In this document: piece after piece, positions 4,791 through 10,606 of the stretch | Layout of the letters: the number at the start of each line of letters is the position of its first letter | How positions within the stretch are numbered: position 1 is the stretch's first letter | Position numbers and translations under genes: made by a program | Origin: a virus | Strand: one strand, 5' to 3' | Length of the DNA: 20,533 nt | IMG/VR virus record: IMGVR_UViG_3300036985_003099 | Span: 1-20,533 of that record | Notes under the pieces: model-generated | The model's database searches: none | What the model was told of the DNA's origin: nothing | What the model saw: only the letters and a program-made list of their open reading frames with translations

Positions 4791-4820
4791 GTTAAAAGAA
4801 AGAGAGTGTTTCCACTCTCT
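4791..4820 (-). terminator. terminator with GAAA tetraloop
   Basis: The 8-bp stem AGAGAGTG/CACTCTCT (4820-4813 with 4808-4801 on the minus strand) is closed by a GAAA loop and followed by TTCTTTT. It ends the transcript of the 4891-5163 gene. Confidence 0.85.
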
Positions 4821-4885
4821 ATCTTATTCTAATCTTTAAGGAGTTACGCCTTACGCATTAGATACGCATCTGTATAGTTAGCAAA

Positions 4886-4903
4886 ACACACTATAGAGTG
4901 TGT
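4886..4903 (-). other. hairpin over the stop of the 4891-5163 gene
   Basis: ACACACT/AGTGTGT (7 bp, 4-nt loop) includes the TAG. The following T-run is only four long, so it may protect the message end more than terminate. Confidence 0.6.
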
Positions 4904-5163
4904 TCTGCTTCTTTGTAGGCAACAATGGTATGAGCTATGTACTCGCCTTTGGCTCCCTGCTTAGTGGAAGTCTTGATGCCCAATGCTCCCATACTTGGTG
5001 TAGCCTTTATCTTGTTGAATGTATCCACATGGACAAGAACAGCTATTCGGCTATTGTTATCCCAATGTTTCATCCAAGATGTCTTCTCTCCAGTCACAGT
5101 TTTAACAGTGTCTAGGTTTAAAGTTTGATACCCAAGTTGTGATTTGATTTCATTGATGTTCAT
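4891..5163 (-). CDS. conserved early protein, paralogue B
   Basis: This 90-residue protein is the paralogue of the 3651-3926 product. It shares MKHWDN, RIAVLVHVDT, KQGAKGEY and TIVAYKEAEHTL and differs mainly in the N-terminal third and around residue 57 (TPSMGALG against GSLASLG). The strict conservation of KQGAKGEY (eight residues) points to a functional loop. The ATG at 5163 lies 20 nt from promoter-like motif copy 6. It is the first gene read leftward from the divergence region, so probably among the earliest expressed. No family was recognised. The pair may be a recent duplication kept for separate targets. Confidence 0.85.
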   Translation of the reverse strand: MNINEIKSQLGYQTLNLDTVKTVTGEKTSWMKHWDNNSRIAVLVHVDTFNKIKATPSMGALGIKTSTKQGAKGEYIAHTIVAYKEAEHTL

Positions 5164-5183
5164 GATAGTTTTATTTATAAAGA

Positions 5184-5209
5184 TTAATACTCTGAATCAG
5201 TGAGGGTGT
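5184..5209 (-). promoter_or_regulatory. promoter-like motif, copy 6
   Basis: On the minus strand ACACCCTCACTGA, 5 nt, AGTATTAA, then TCTTTA; ATG follows 20 nt from the motif end. Confidence 0.75.
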
Positions 5210-5225
5210 TGAGATATTATTTTAC

Positions 5226-5263
5226 GCCCCAGGATTTCCCCTTTGAGTTTCAACCCAGGGGGG
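5226..5263. other. GC-rich hairpin island at the divergence point
   Basis: This short island is far richer in G+C than its surroundings. It contains CCCCT/AGGGG (5238-5242 with 5257-5261) around an inner TTGA/TCAA pair, and the word CCCAGG occurs twice as a direct repeat. It lies between the leftward and rightward gene sets. It may be a terminator, protein-binding site or DNA-processing site. Confidence 0.4.
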
Positions 5264-5267
5264 ACTT

Positions 5268-5293
5268 GTAATCCTAAAACTTTGTGGGGGTGC
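5268..5293 (-). promoter_or_regulatory. promoter-like motif, copy 7 (degenerate)
   Basis: The minus strand reads GCACCCCCACAAA, 5 nt, AGGATTAC at the same spacing as the good copies. A transcript from here would run through the GC-rich island toward motif copy 6. Confidence 0.45.
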
Positions 5294-5340
5294 TGAGCTA
5301 GGGAGGATCACATATCTATAAATTTTAAAAAAATTTTTAC

Positions 5341-5380
5341 TACCATAATAGGGTAGTATTAAATATTATTATTAACTTTG
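5341..5380 (+). promoter_or_regulatory. candidate promoter of the rightward gene set
   Basis: TAACTTTG at 5373-5380 matches the Bacteroidetes TAnnTTTG box and lies 20 nt before the first rightward ATG at 5401. A hairpin, ACTACC/GGTAGT, lies just upstream (5339-5356). No clear TTG element is seen at the expected distance. Confidence 0.45.
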
Positions 5381-5400
5381 CTAAATATTAATCTGAACTT

Positions 5401-5721
5401 ATGACCAAAGCAATCTCTCAAAGAAAGGAAGAATTAAGACTTCAAACACCTGAAGGGTTAAAGGATACTTTTCCTTTGTATCCCACAGTTAGAAGAGAAG
5501 AAAAGGAAGAAAAGATTTTCTTTAGTACTTTAATAAGAAAGAGATATGATGGGAAATATTATCTTATTCCTATGAGGTATTCAGCAGAAACTGAAGCTAA
5601 AAGTATCCATGGCATTCACGCAATGGCCCATAGATATCTTATGCTAGGAGTCCTGACTAAACAGGATATTATTGACAATGATCAGATTAATGAAGTAGTA
5701 AGACTTAACAAACTTAAATAA
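5401..5721 (+). CDS. hypothetical 106-residue protein
   Basis: First gene of the rightward set. The N-terminus is highly charged (MTKAISQRKEELRL and VRREEKEEKIFF), followed by a basic strand region (LIRKRYDGKYYLIPMRYSAE) and a helical part with HGIHAMAHRYLMLG. No membrane segment or signal is present and no family was recognised. The ATG at 5401 is the first available start after the TAACTTTG box; the next gene begins 7 nt after the stop. The mix of basic and histidine-rich segments would suit nucleic-acid or virion binding, but this is not evidence of function. Confidence 0.75.
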   Translation: MTKAISQRKEELRLQTPEGLKDTFPLYPTVRREEKEEKIFFSTLIRKRYDGKYYLIPMRYSAETEAKSIHGIHAMAHRYLMLGVLTKQDIIDNDQINEVVRLNKLK

Positions 5722-5728
5722 TAAGACA

Positions 5729-6604
5729 ATGGCACAAGATTATGATATTACCTTTATTACAGAGGATGTTCCACCTTCTCCCAATTTTATACAGTCTTCA
5801 AAAGGACTAAGAGTTTCTTATGTAGCTAGGCAAGAAGTTAAGCTTATTACACAGATGCAGATTGAAGATATAGAAGCTGTTAAACAAGGGAAGATAAAAG
5901 AACCTAGGGATTTGACTCAAATTAAACCTTCATTTTGGGACTTAATGAAGACTACTTGGAAAAGAGAAGCTGAGATAAAGTATCCTGATGATGGAGATTA
6001 TTTAGTGTGGATAGTTGACCCAGTGACTGGAGTACCAGTTCCTCTTGGAGAAGTTGTAGAGTTTATTGGAGGAGATATTAGGAATAACCCGGGAGCTGTA
6101 CCTTGTGTAGAATACCATTGGGACATTAGTAAGATAAGACCTGATAAACCTGAAGTTCCAATAGATCCAAATACTTACATTGTTTCTATGACTTACACTG
6201 ATTGTTTTAGGAATGTACAAAAAGTGTCAGGTACAATAGCAAAGTTGGGCCCTATTATTTCAGTTTGTACTAATGGAACTACTCCATTTGTTAGTAATGG
6301 AGAGTTAACTGTAGGTGATTTGTGTGATTATAACTATGGTAATCCAGTAGATTGTTCTGAATATGTGTGGACCTTAGATGAAAGAGAAGTATATGAAAGA
6401 GTAGAAGAAAAAGCAGTAGAAGGAGAACTAATTGTGTCTTTATCTTACCTAGATTGCGAAGGGAAAGAGCATAAGATAGAAGGGACTATTAAAGAAATTG
6501 GGCCTGAGACTTATTTTTGTGCACTAATTGATGGCATAGTCTTCTCTTATGGAGAAGTGCAAGCTACAGGTAAAGATTGTGTAAAAACACCTATAAAAAA
6601 GTAA
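5729..6604 (+). CDS. repeat-containing Cys protein, possibly virion-associated
   Basis: The 291-residue protein contains at least two related units, residues about 149-214 and 233-284. They share IVS-x2-Y-x-DC, then GTI-x2-GP, a cysteine, F-x-G-E, and a final DC. A partial earlier copy may end at residue 131 (PCVEYHW, compared with DCSEYVW at 208-214). Such beta-rich Cys repeats resemble Ig-like or BACON-like decoration domains of phage virions, but no named family can be assigned. The N-terminal 90 residues are different and include FWDLMKTTWKREAEIKYP. It lies in the rightward operon, with 15 nt to the next gene. A head fibre or surface-decoration role is inference. Confidence 0.75.
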   Translation: MAQDYDITFITEDVPPSPNFIQSSKGLRVSYVARQEVKLITQMQIEDIEAVKQGKIKEPRDLTQIKPSFWDLMKTTWKREAEIKYPDDGDYLVWIVDPVTGVPVPLGEVVEFIGGDIRNNPGAVPCVEYHWDISKIRPDKPEVPIDPNTYIVSMTYTDCFRNVQKVSGTIAKLGPIISVCTNGTTPFVSNGELTVGDLCDYNYGNPVDCSEYVWTLDEREVYERVEEKAVEGELIVSLSYLDCEGKEHKIEGTIKEIGPETYFCALIDGIVFSYGEVQATGKDCVKTPIKK

Positions 6605-6619
6605 TTTAAAAACCATTAT

Positions 6620-6976
6620 ATGAAGATAATTCAAAAGGGAATTGTTGGGTTAAAAGATGCCCAATATTATGTCTATCATTTGAGTATTATCAATCCTTTT
6701 TTACCGATAGAATTAACACCAAAAGAAAGAGAAGTTCTTGGTACATTCATGTCATTTAAAGGTGATCTTGCAGAGAAAGATAGATTTGGTACAACATTCA
6801 GAAAAGAAGTCAAAAAAATGTTGACCATGTCAGATGGAGGCCTATCCAATCATCTTACTTCTCTTAGGAGTAAAGGTGCAATCAAGGAAGACCTGTCAGG
6901 AATTATACAGATAGCTGCTATCTTATTGCCTGAAGAAAAACAACAAAACTATCAGTTTAAAATAGTACAAGAGTAA
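6620..6976 (+). CDS. winged-helix-like DNA-binding protein
   Basis: The 118-residue protein has the layout of a small winged helix-turn-helix: LTPKEREVLGTFMSF (about 33-47) as first helix, FRKEVKKMLTMSDGGLSNHL as turn and recognition helix, and LRSKGAIKEDL running into a beta wing. S-x-G-x-LSNHLTSLRSKGAI closely follows the recognition-helix pattern of MarR- and phage replication-type wHTH proteins. It directly precedes the IHF-like gene with a 1-nt TAATG overlap. A DNA-binding or transcription-control role is likely from the fold; the target is unknown. Confidence 0.7.
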   Translation: MKIIQKGIVGLKDAQYYVYHLSIINPFLPIELTPKEREVLGTFMSFKGDLAEKDRFGTTFRKEVKKMLTMSDGGLSNHLTSLRSKGAIKEDLSGIIQIAAILLPEEKQQNYQFKIVQE

Positions 6977-7305
6977 TGAAATTAACCCATCCTGAATTAA
7001 TTCAAGAGTACTTTGAATCTATACAAGAGCAGTACCCAGGTCTCACACTACAGCAATGTGATGCGATTTGTTCTGCTCCTTTTATGGAGGTTAGAAAAGG
7101 AATTGAATCAGGAGAATTACCTACTATTAGATTAAAATTTTTTGGTACTTTTATAGCTTATCCAAAGAGAGTAAAAGGCATACTAAAGAATCTTGAAAAT
7201 TTATTTAAAAATCACAAAGTTTCTCCGGGTGTTTATTTCAAGAAGAAAGAGCAGTTAGAGAAATTCCTAAACAAAGTTAAAAATGAAAGCAAAGATAACT
7301 TTTAA
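6976..7305 (+). CDS. IHF/HU-like DNA-binding protein
   Basis: This 109-residue protein has the HU/IHF layout: a helical N-terminal dimerisation part (LIQEYFESIQEQYPG, then CDAICSAPFMEVRKGIESGEL) followed by IRLKFFGTFIAYPKRV, which matches the family's first strand with its conserved FGTF. The C-terminal half is lysine-rich and diverges from bacterial HU; the usual DNA-binding arm is not obvious. IHF-like genes near the structural module are a known trait of crAss-like phages. Such proteins bend DNA and could assist packaging, replication or gene control. It overlaps the gene before by 1 nt and the one after by 23 nt. Confidence 0.65.
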   Translation: MKLTHPELIQEYFESIQEQYPGLTLQQCDAICSAPFMEVRKGIESGELPTIRLKFFGTFIAYPKRVKGILKNLENLFKNHKVSPGVYFKKKEQLEKFLNKVKNESKDNF

Positions 7306-7645
7306 GAATGTTTGTGCCTTTATTCAAGGGCACTTAAGAGAAAAACTATTCTTCAGTAAATGGTTTAATTGGCTATTGCCTTTACACATTTTTGAACAAA
7401 TTAACTACAGGTTATTTGTAATGAACAAAGTTTGTTACTCTAATGGAGAATGTGTTGTATGTGGCTGTGCTACTCCTGCACTACAAATGGCTAACAAATC
7501 TTGTGATGCTAAATGTTATCCAGCTATGTTGACAGAAACAGATTGGTTCATTTACAAAAGAGAATATAACATTGAGTTTAGATACTTGAATTCTTCTAAA
7601 CCAAGAGAGTTTGAATTAAGAATAACCCACAAAACAGTAAAATAA
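7283..7645 (+). CDS. Cys-rich, possibly zinc-binding protein
   Basis: The 120-residue protein carries a cysteine cluster C51, C57, C60, C62, C74 and C78 (GECVVCGC, then KSCDAKC), which could hold a metal ion. The N-terminal 45 residues are aromatic and hydrophobic (FFSKWFNWLLPLHIFEQINYRLF) and may form an amphipathic or membrane-associated helix. No family was recognised, although Cys clusters of this kind are often seen in small conserved phage proteins. The start overlaps the IHF-like gene by 23 nt, suggesting coupled translation, and the stop overlaps the next start (TAATG). Confidence 0.7.
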   Translation: MKAKITFKNVCAFIQGHLREKLFFSKWFNWLLPLHIFEQINYRLFVMNKVCYSNGECVVCGCATPALQMANKSCDAKCYPAMLTETDWFIYKREYNIEFRYLNSSKPREFELRITHKTVK

Positions 7646-7938
7646 TGAGTCATTGGAAAAACCCTACCATTAACTTAGGAATTATCAAGGCAGGTACTCC
7701 TAAAAAAGTAACTTTTATAGCTTTGCCTGGTATGCCTACGATAGAAACTATTAGACCTTATTGTGGGTGTACTACAACTAATCATAATAAGGAAACAGGA
7801 GAATTGGCTATTACATATAGTAATAGTGCAATCCCTGTACAAGTGCAAGGTCCTCAATCTATTACTAAAAGAATTGATGTTACCTATCAAGATGGACTAA
7901 CTGATGTATTAACTATTAAAGCAATAAGAGTAAGATAA
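7645..7938 (+). CDS. DUF1573-like Ig-fold protein
   Basis: The 97-residue protein resembles the DUF1573 domain common in Bacteroidetes: an opening strand with INLGIIKAGTPKKVTFIA, then PYCGCTT (C40 and C42), then strands ending ITKRIDVTYQDG. The CGCT core after a short strand is the hallmark of that family. No signal peptide is present, unlike the host proteins, so it probably works in the virion or cytoplasm. It sits between the Cys-rich protein and the endolysin with 1-nt overlaps on both sides. Capture of a host domain for capsid decoration or glycan binding is a reasonable inference. Confidence 0.6.
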   Translation: MSHWKNPTINLGIIKAGTPKKVTFIALPGMPTIETIRPYCGCTTTNHNKETGELAITYSNSAIPVQVQGPQSITKRIDVTYQDGLTDVLTIKAIRVR

Positions 7939-8516
7939 TGGCAAATAAACTAACCATAGGAGATTATTTAAGACTGGCTAAGGCTACTCCAACAGTAGAA
8001 AAAGAATTTGAATACTTTAAGGAGTATATTTTTAATAGGACTTTAGTTTGGGAAGGAGTTAAAAATCCTAAAGCTGGGGGCAGTCTTCACAATGTTGCTG
8101 GAGATTCTGGAGGTTGGACTTTATGGGGTATTGCCTATAATCATAACACTGAGTCTTTTAAAAATTTTGATGATTTCAAAGACACTACTTATGAAGAAGC
8201 TGCAGCTATGGCCTATACTAAATACTATAGAGCAATTAATGCATTCATACTTCCACTTGAAGCTAGGCTTATGTATTTTGATACTGCTTATAATATGGGG
8301 AATCTTAGAGCCATAAAAATTATGCAAGGATGTGCAGGAGTACCTGCTGATGGAATCATTGGGCCTGCAACCAGGGAGAAAATGCTTAATGTAACTGAAG
8401 AGTGTTTGTACAATGCTAGAAATACAACTTACAATAATCTTGTGAGAGCAAACATTAAATTAGGTAAGTTTTTAAAAGGGTGGTTAAACAGATCAACAGC
8501 AATCTTTAAAGTTTAA
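7938..8516 (+). CDS. endolysin, glycoside hydrolase 108 type with peptidoglycan-binding part
   Basis: The 192-residue enzyme should cleave the glycan backbone of host peptidoglycan at lysis. The catalytic region shows E39 in TLVWEG, followed by D56-SGGWTLWGI, the pattern of the GH108 N-acetylmuramidases (usually EGG ... D-x-GG-x-T-x-xGI). The C-terminal half has FDTAYNMGN (114-122) and GVPADGIIGPAT (134-145), typical of the peptidoglycan-binding domain that accompanies this family. No signal peptide is seen, so it needs a holin or another release route; no holin is evident nearby. The length agrees with the family. The start overlaps the previous stop by 1 nt. Confidence 0.88.
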   Translation: MANKLTIGDYLRLAKATPTVEKEFEYFKEYIFNRTLVWEGVKNPKAGGSLHNVAGDSGGWTLWGIAYNHNTESFKNFDDFKDTTYEEAAAMAYTKYYRAINAFILPLEARLMYFDTAYNMGNLRAIKIMQGCAGVPADGIIGPATREKMLNVTEECLYNARNTTYNNLVRANIKLGKFLKGWLNRSTAIFKV

Positions 8517-8923
8517 TGATTACTCAAAGTTTAGATGTGCCTCTTTATGGCAGAAGATTGCACATTATTATTACAGGAGATTTTACTAAAGATTATCCTG
8601 TAATTAATAAAAAGTATCATCAGAATTTAGATGAGAGTGATAATGTGTTAGGCATGTCTCAAATGAGAAAAGCACATCACATGATTGTTATTAATGTAGG
8701 CAGACACAGAAGGATATTTAAAGGGATAAATATTGAATGTGAACTTGCTGATACTATTGCTCATGAGTCAGATCATTTATGCAACCAGCTCTTTAAAGGA
8801 ATAGGAGCTGAAGTAGATGTAAACAATGATGAGCCACATGCCTACCTTTTAGGGTGGACAGTAAAACAGATTACCAGGAATTACTTAAAATTTAAAGCAC
8901 AAGAGGATGTCAAAAAAATTTAG
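8516..8923 (+). CDS. putative zinc metallopeptidase-like protein (HExxH)
   Basis: The 135-residue protein contains the motif HESDH at residues 83-87 in the helix ELADTIAHESDHLCN, the classical HExxH zinc-binding signature. It is followed 19 residues after the glutamate region by E106 in DEPHAYLLGW, a good third ligand for a gluzincin-like enzyme. The N-terminal part is a small beta region (LYGRRLHIIITGDF) and MIVINVG. It follows the endolysin with a 1-nt overlap, so it could act in lysis as a peptide-cleaving partner, or in capsid maturation upstream of the head genes. Catalysis is inferred from the motif only. Confidence 0.65.
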   Translation: MITQSLDVPLYGRRLHIIITGDFTKDYPVINKKYHQNLDESDNVLGMSQMRKAHHMIVINVGRHRRIFKGINIECELADTIAHESDHLCNQLFKGIGAEVDVNNDEPHAYLLGWTVKQITRNYLKFKAQEDVKKI

Positions 8924-9059
8924 AATGTACATAACAACTCTTTATATTGATTTTCAAATAGGAGTTAATGTGATAGGATTACCAGAGTTCCATAGTCATG
9001 GGGTAATCATTTCAAAAAAGATTAATGAAGTAGATGCTAAAAAAATGAATTTATTATGA
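8907..9059 (+). CDS. hypothetical 50-residue overlapping protein
   Basis: This short gene begins inside the end of the HExxH gene (17-nt overlap) and ends in an ATGA overlap with the next gene. It encodes MSKKFRMYITTLYIDF and a C-terminus KINEVDAKKMNLL. The protein is basic with a beta-rich centre (IGVNVIGLPEFHSHG). No family was recognised. The two-sided overlaps, and the otherwise unexplained gap of about 130 nt in a tightly packed operon, support it as a real gene. Confidence 0.65.
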   Translation: MSKKFRMYITTLYIDFQIGVNVIGLPEFHSHGVIISKKINEVDAKKMNLL

Positions 9060-9631
9060 GTTTACTATTCACAGTAGAGAGCAAAGTAGTCTCTCCCACA
9101 ACACAGGTACTACTTATTCCACCTTTTAAAGAGATATGGGAAAGAGATAAATCTGAAGATAAAAGATATGCTATTGAAGACTTTTCTTATATAGAGTTTA
9201 TGGCTTCAATACAAAAGTCTAATCCTTATTCAGGTTATGCTGAACATCAAAGGCCTGAAAAGATTATCAAAGATATAATCACAAGAGAAGATTGGGACCA
9301 AGAAGATCCTCTACTTGTTTATGGTATTGCTAAGTTAAAAGAGTTTCAAGCAGAAGCTTCAGTGACTTACAATTACTATATGGCTGCTAAATCAGCAGCT
9401 GAAAAGATGCAACAGTTCTTTATTGGCTTCAGTATGTCTGATGTAAATCTTAGGACAGGAGCACCAATTTTTAAACCTAAAGATATAACCTCAGCTTTGA
9501 ATGATACCTCTAGAGTACTTGAAAACCTTAACACTCTTAGAGAAAAAGTTGATAATGAGGTATTTGAAGAGGTTAAAAAGAAAGGACAAAAAGTAGTAAG
9601 TCCATTTGCAGACCCTACTAGTTTAAAATAA
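9056..9631 (+). CDS. conserved hypothetical protein upstream of the packaging genes
   Basis: The 191-residue protein has an N-terminal segment with VLLIPPFKEIWERDKS and YIEFMASIQKSNPYSGY, followed by long helices (LLVYGIAKLKEFQAEASVTYNYYMAAKSAAEKMQ split into two visible helices) and a charged C-terminal coiled-coil-like part (LENLNTLREKVDNEVFEEV). No named family was recognised. Its size, helical nature and position before terL would allow a small-terminase or head-assembly role, but no DNA-binding motif is clear. It overlaps the 50-residue gene by 4 nt (ATGA) and is followed by a 47-nt A/T-rich gap. Confidence 0.75.
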   Translation: MSLLFTVESKVVSPTTQVLLIPPFKEIWERDKSEDKRYAIEDFSYIEFMASIQKSNPYSGYAEHQRPEKIIKDIITREDWDQEDPLLVYGIAKLKEFQAEASVTYNYYMAAKSAAEKMQQFFIGFSMSDVNLRTGAPIFKPKDITSALNDTSRVLENLNTLREKVDNEVFEEVKKKGQKVVSPFADPTSLK

Positions 9632-9678
9632 ATCATTATCTTTACACTTTATTATTTAATAACTTAAATCAAAACATT

Positions 9679-9900
9679 ATGGCAAAAGTAGTAAAAGGCA
9701 GATTAATTGAGGTTGATAATACAGACAGAAAGTTTGGTTCAGCTTTATCTTATGTTGCAGTGCAAGTAGAAGATGCAGATGGGTCTAATGAAAGATGTAT
9801 TCTTTTCACCCAAGATGAAATCAACAAAGCTCATGAAAGAGCAAAGAAAAATCCTGAAGACCTTACTGAGAAAGGGTTTTTCACAAACTTATTAGACTAA
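9679..9900 (+). CDS. hypothetical 73-residue protein
   Basis: A small beta-rich N-terminus (MAKVVKGRLIEVDNTDRKFG, then LSYVAVQVEDADG) is followed by a helical C-terminus (FTQDEINKAHERAKKNPEDL). No family was recognised. The leader contains TATCTTTAC (9650-9658) and the A-rich stretch AAATCAAAACATT, similar to the leader of the major capsid gene. It is 17 nt from the next gene. Probably a minor virion or assembly protein, by position only. Confidence 0.7.
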   Translation: MAKVVKGRLIEVDNTDRKFGSALSYVAVQVEDADGSNERCILFTQDEINKAHERAKKNPEDLTEKGFFTNLLD

Positions 9901-9917
9901 TTTAAAACCTAGAAAAC

Positions 9918-10352
9918 ATGGCAAAGAACTTAGCATCTATGTTAGATGATGAAGAAATGGGAGAAGGTAAATCTTCTGCTGCAGCAAAAGGTACAAGAGG
10001 GACTATTCCTGCTTTATTACTTAAAGCAAGAACTGATGCTCATCTTACACACTTAAGACAGAAGGATAAAACCTTTGCTACTCATAATGCTATGAGTATA
10101 TTTTATGAAGGAGTTCTTGATTTAGTTGATACTTACATTGAGACTTCAATGGGTATTGATGATTCATTTACCCTTGAAGAAGTAGAAGAATCAGAAGTAA
10201 TCACTAATCCTTTAGTTTACTTTAAAACTTTGTACAATACTATTTCAGTAGAAAGAGCAGTCATTAAAGAGTCTTTTCTTCAGAATCAAATTGATACTAT
10301 GCAAGAACTTATTGCTCATACATTATACAGAATCAAAAACATTGTAACATAA
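9918..10352 (+). CDS. helical protein with ferritin-like pattern
   Basis: After a low-complexity start (MLDDEEMGEGKSSAAAKGT) the 144-residue protein has AHLTHLRQKDKTFATHNAMS and FYEGVLDLVDTYIE. The spacing of H, H and D/E along these helices recalls the helical bundles of Dps/ferritin-like proteins. Two more helices follow (FKTLYNTISVERAVIKE and QIDTMQELIAHTLYRI). A full set of metal ligands cannot be confirmed by eye. It overlaps the next gene by 1 nt. Structural or DNA-protecting roles are both possible. Confidence 0.65.
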   Translation: MAKNLASMLDDEEMGEGKSSAAAKGTRGTIPALLLKARTDAHLTHLRQKDKTFATHNAMSIFYEGVLDLVDTYIETSMGIDDSFTLEEVEESEVITNPLVYFKTLYNTISVERAVIKESFLQNQIDTMQELIAHTLYRIKNIVT

Positions 10353-10606
10353 TGGCAGGTTGGTATGGTTGGAAAAATGGTACTACTAATTGTAAAGAAG
10401 AACAAGAATGTGAAATAACCTCTTCTTTATTTACAGAACCTGTAGAACCTTTGTTTAAAGTTAAAACTCATTATACCATAGATATTTGGAAAACTGGAGA
10501 CTGTTACAGTTTTATGTTTATAAAAAGAAAAGGGGTATTTACTCAAATAGGAGAAGCTAAAAGATTATTTTCTTTACCTAAAACAATTAAGTTATTTAGT
10601 ATATGA
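10352..10606 (+). CDS. hypothetical 84-residue protein
   Basis: A small protein with an aromatic, cysteine-containing N-terminus (MAGWYGWKNGTTNCKEEQEC) and a beta-rich rest (KVKTHYTIDIWKTGDCYSF, FIKRKGVFTQIG). No family was recognised. It starts with a 1-nt overlap on the gene before and ends in an ATGA overlap with terL, so it is translated together with the packaging motor. Three cysteines could bind metal or form disulphides. Confidence 0.7.
   Translation: MAGWYGWKNGTTNCKEEQECEITSSLFTEPVEPLFKVKTHYTIDIWKTGDCYSFMFIKRKGVFTQIGEAKRLFSLPKTIKLFSI

Noticed and set aside
4900-5128. Overlapping plus-strand ORFs opposite the 4891-5163 gene
   Set aside because: They are antisense to a gene with a clear paralogue.
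1353-5293. The repeated 26-bp element as a CRISPR array
   Set aside because: Copies are spaced from tens of bases to over 2 kb apart with genes between them, and lie at fixed distance from start codons.
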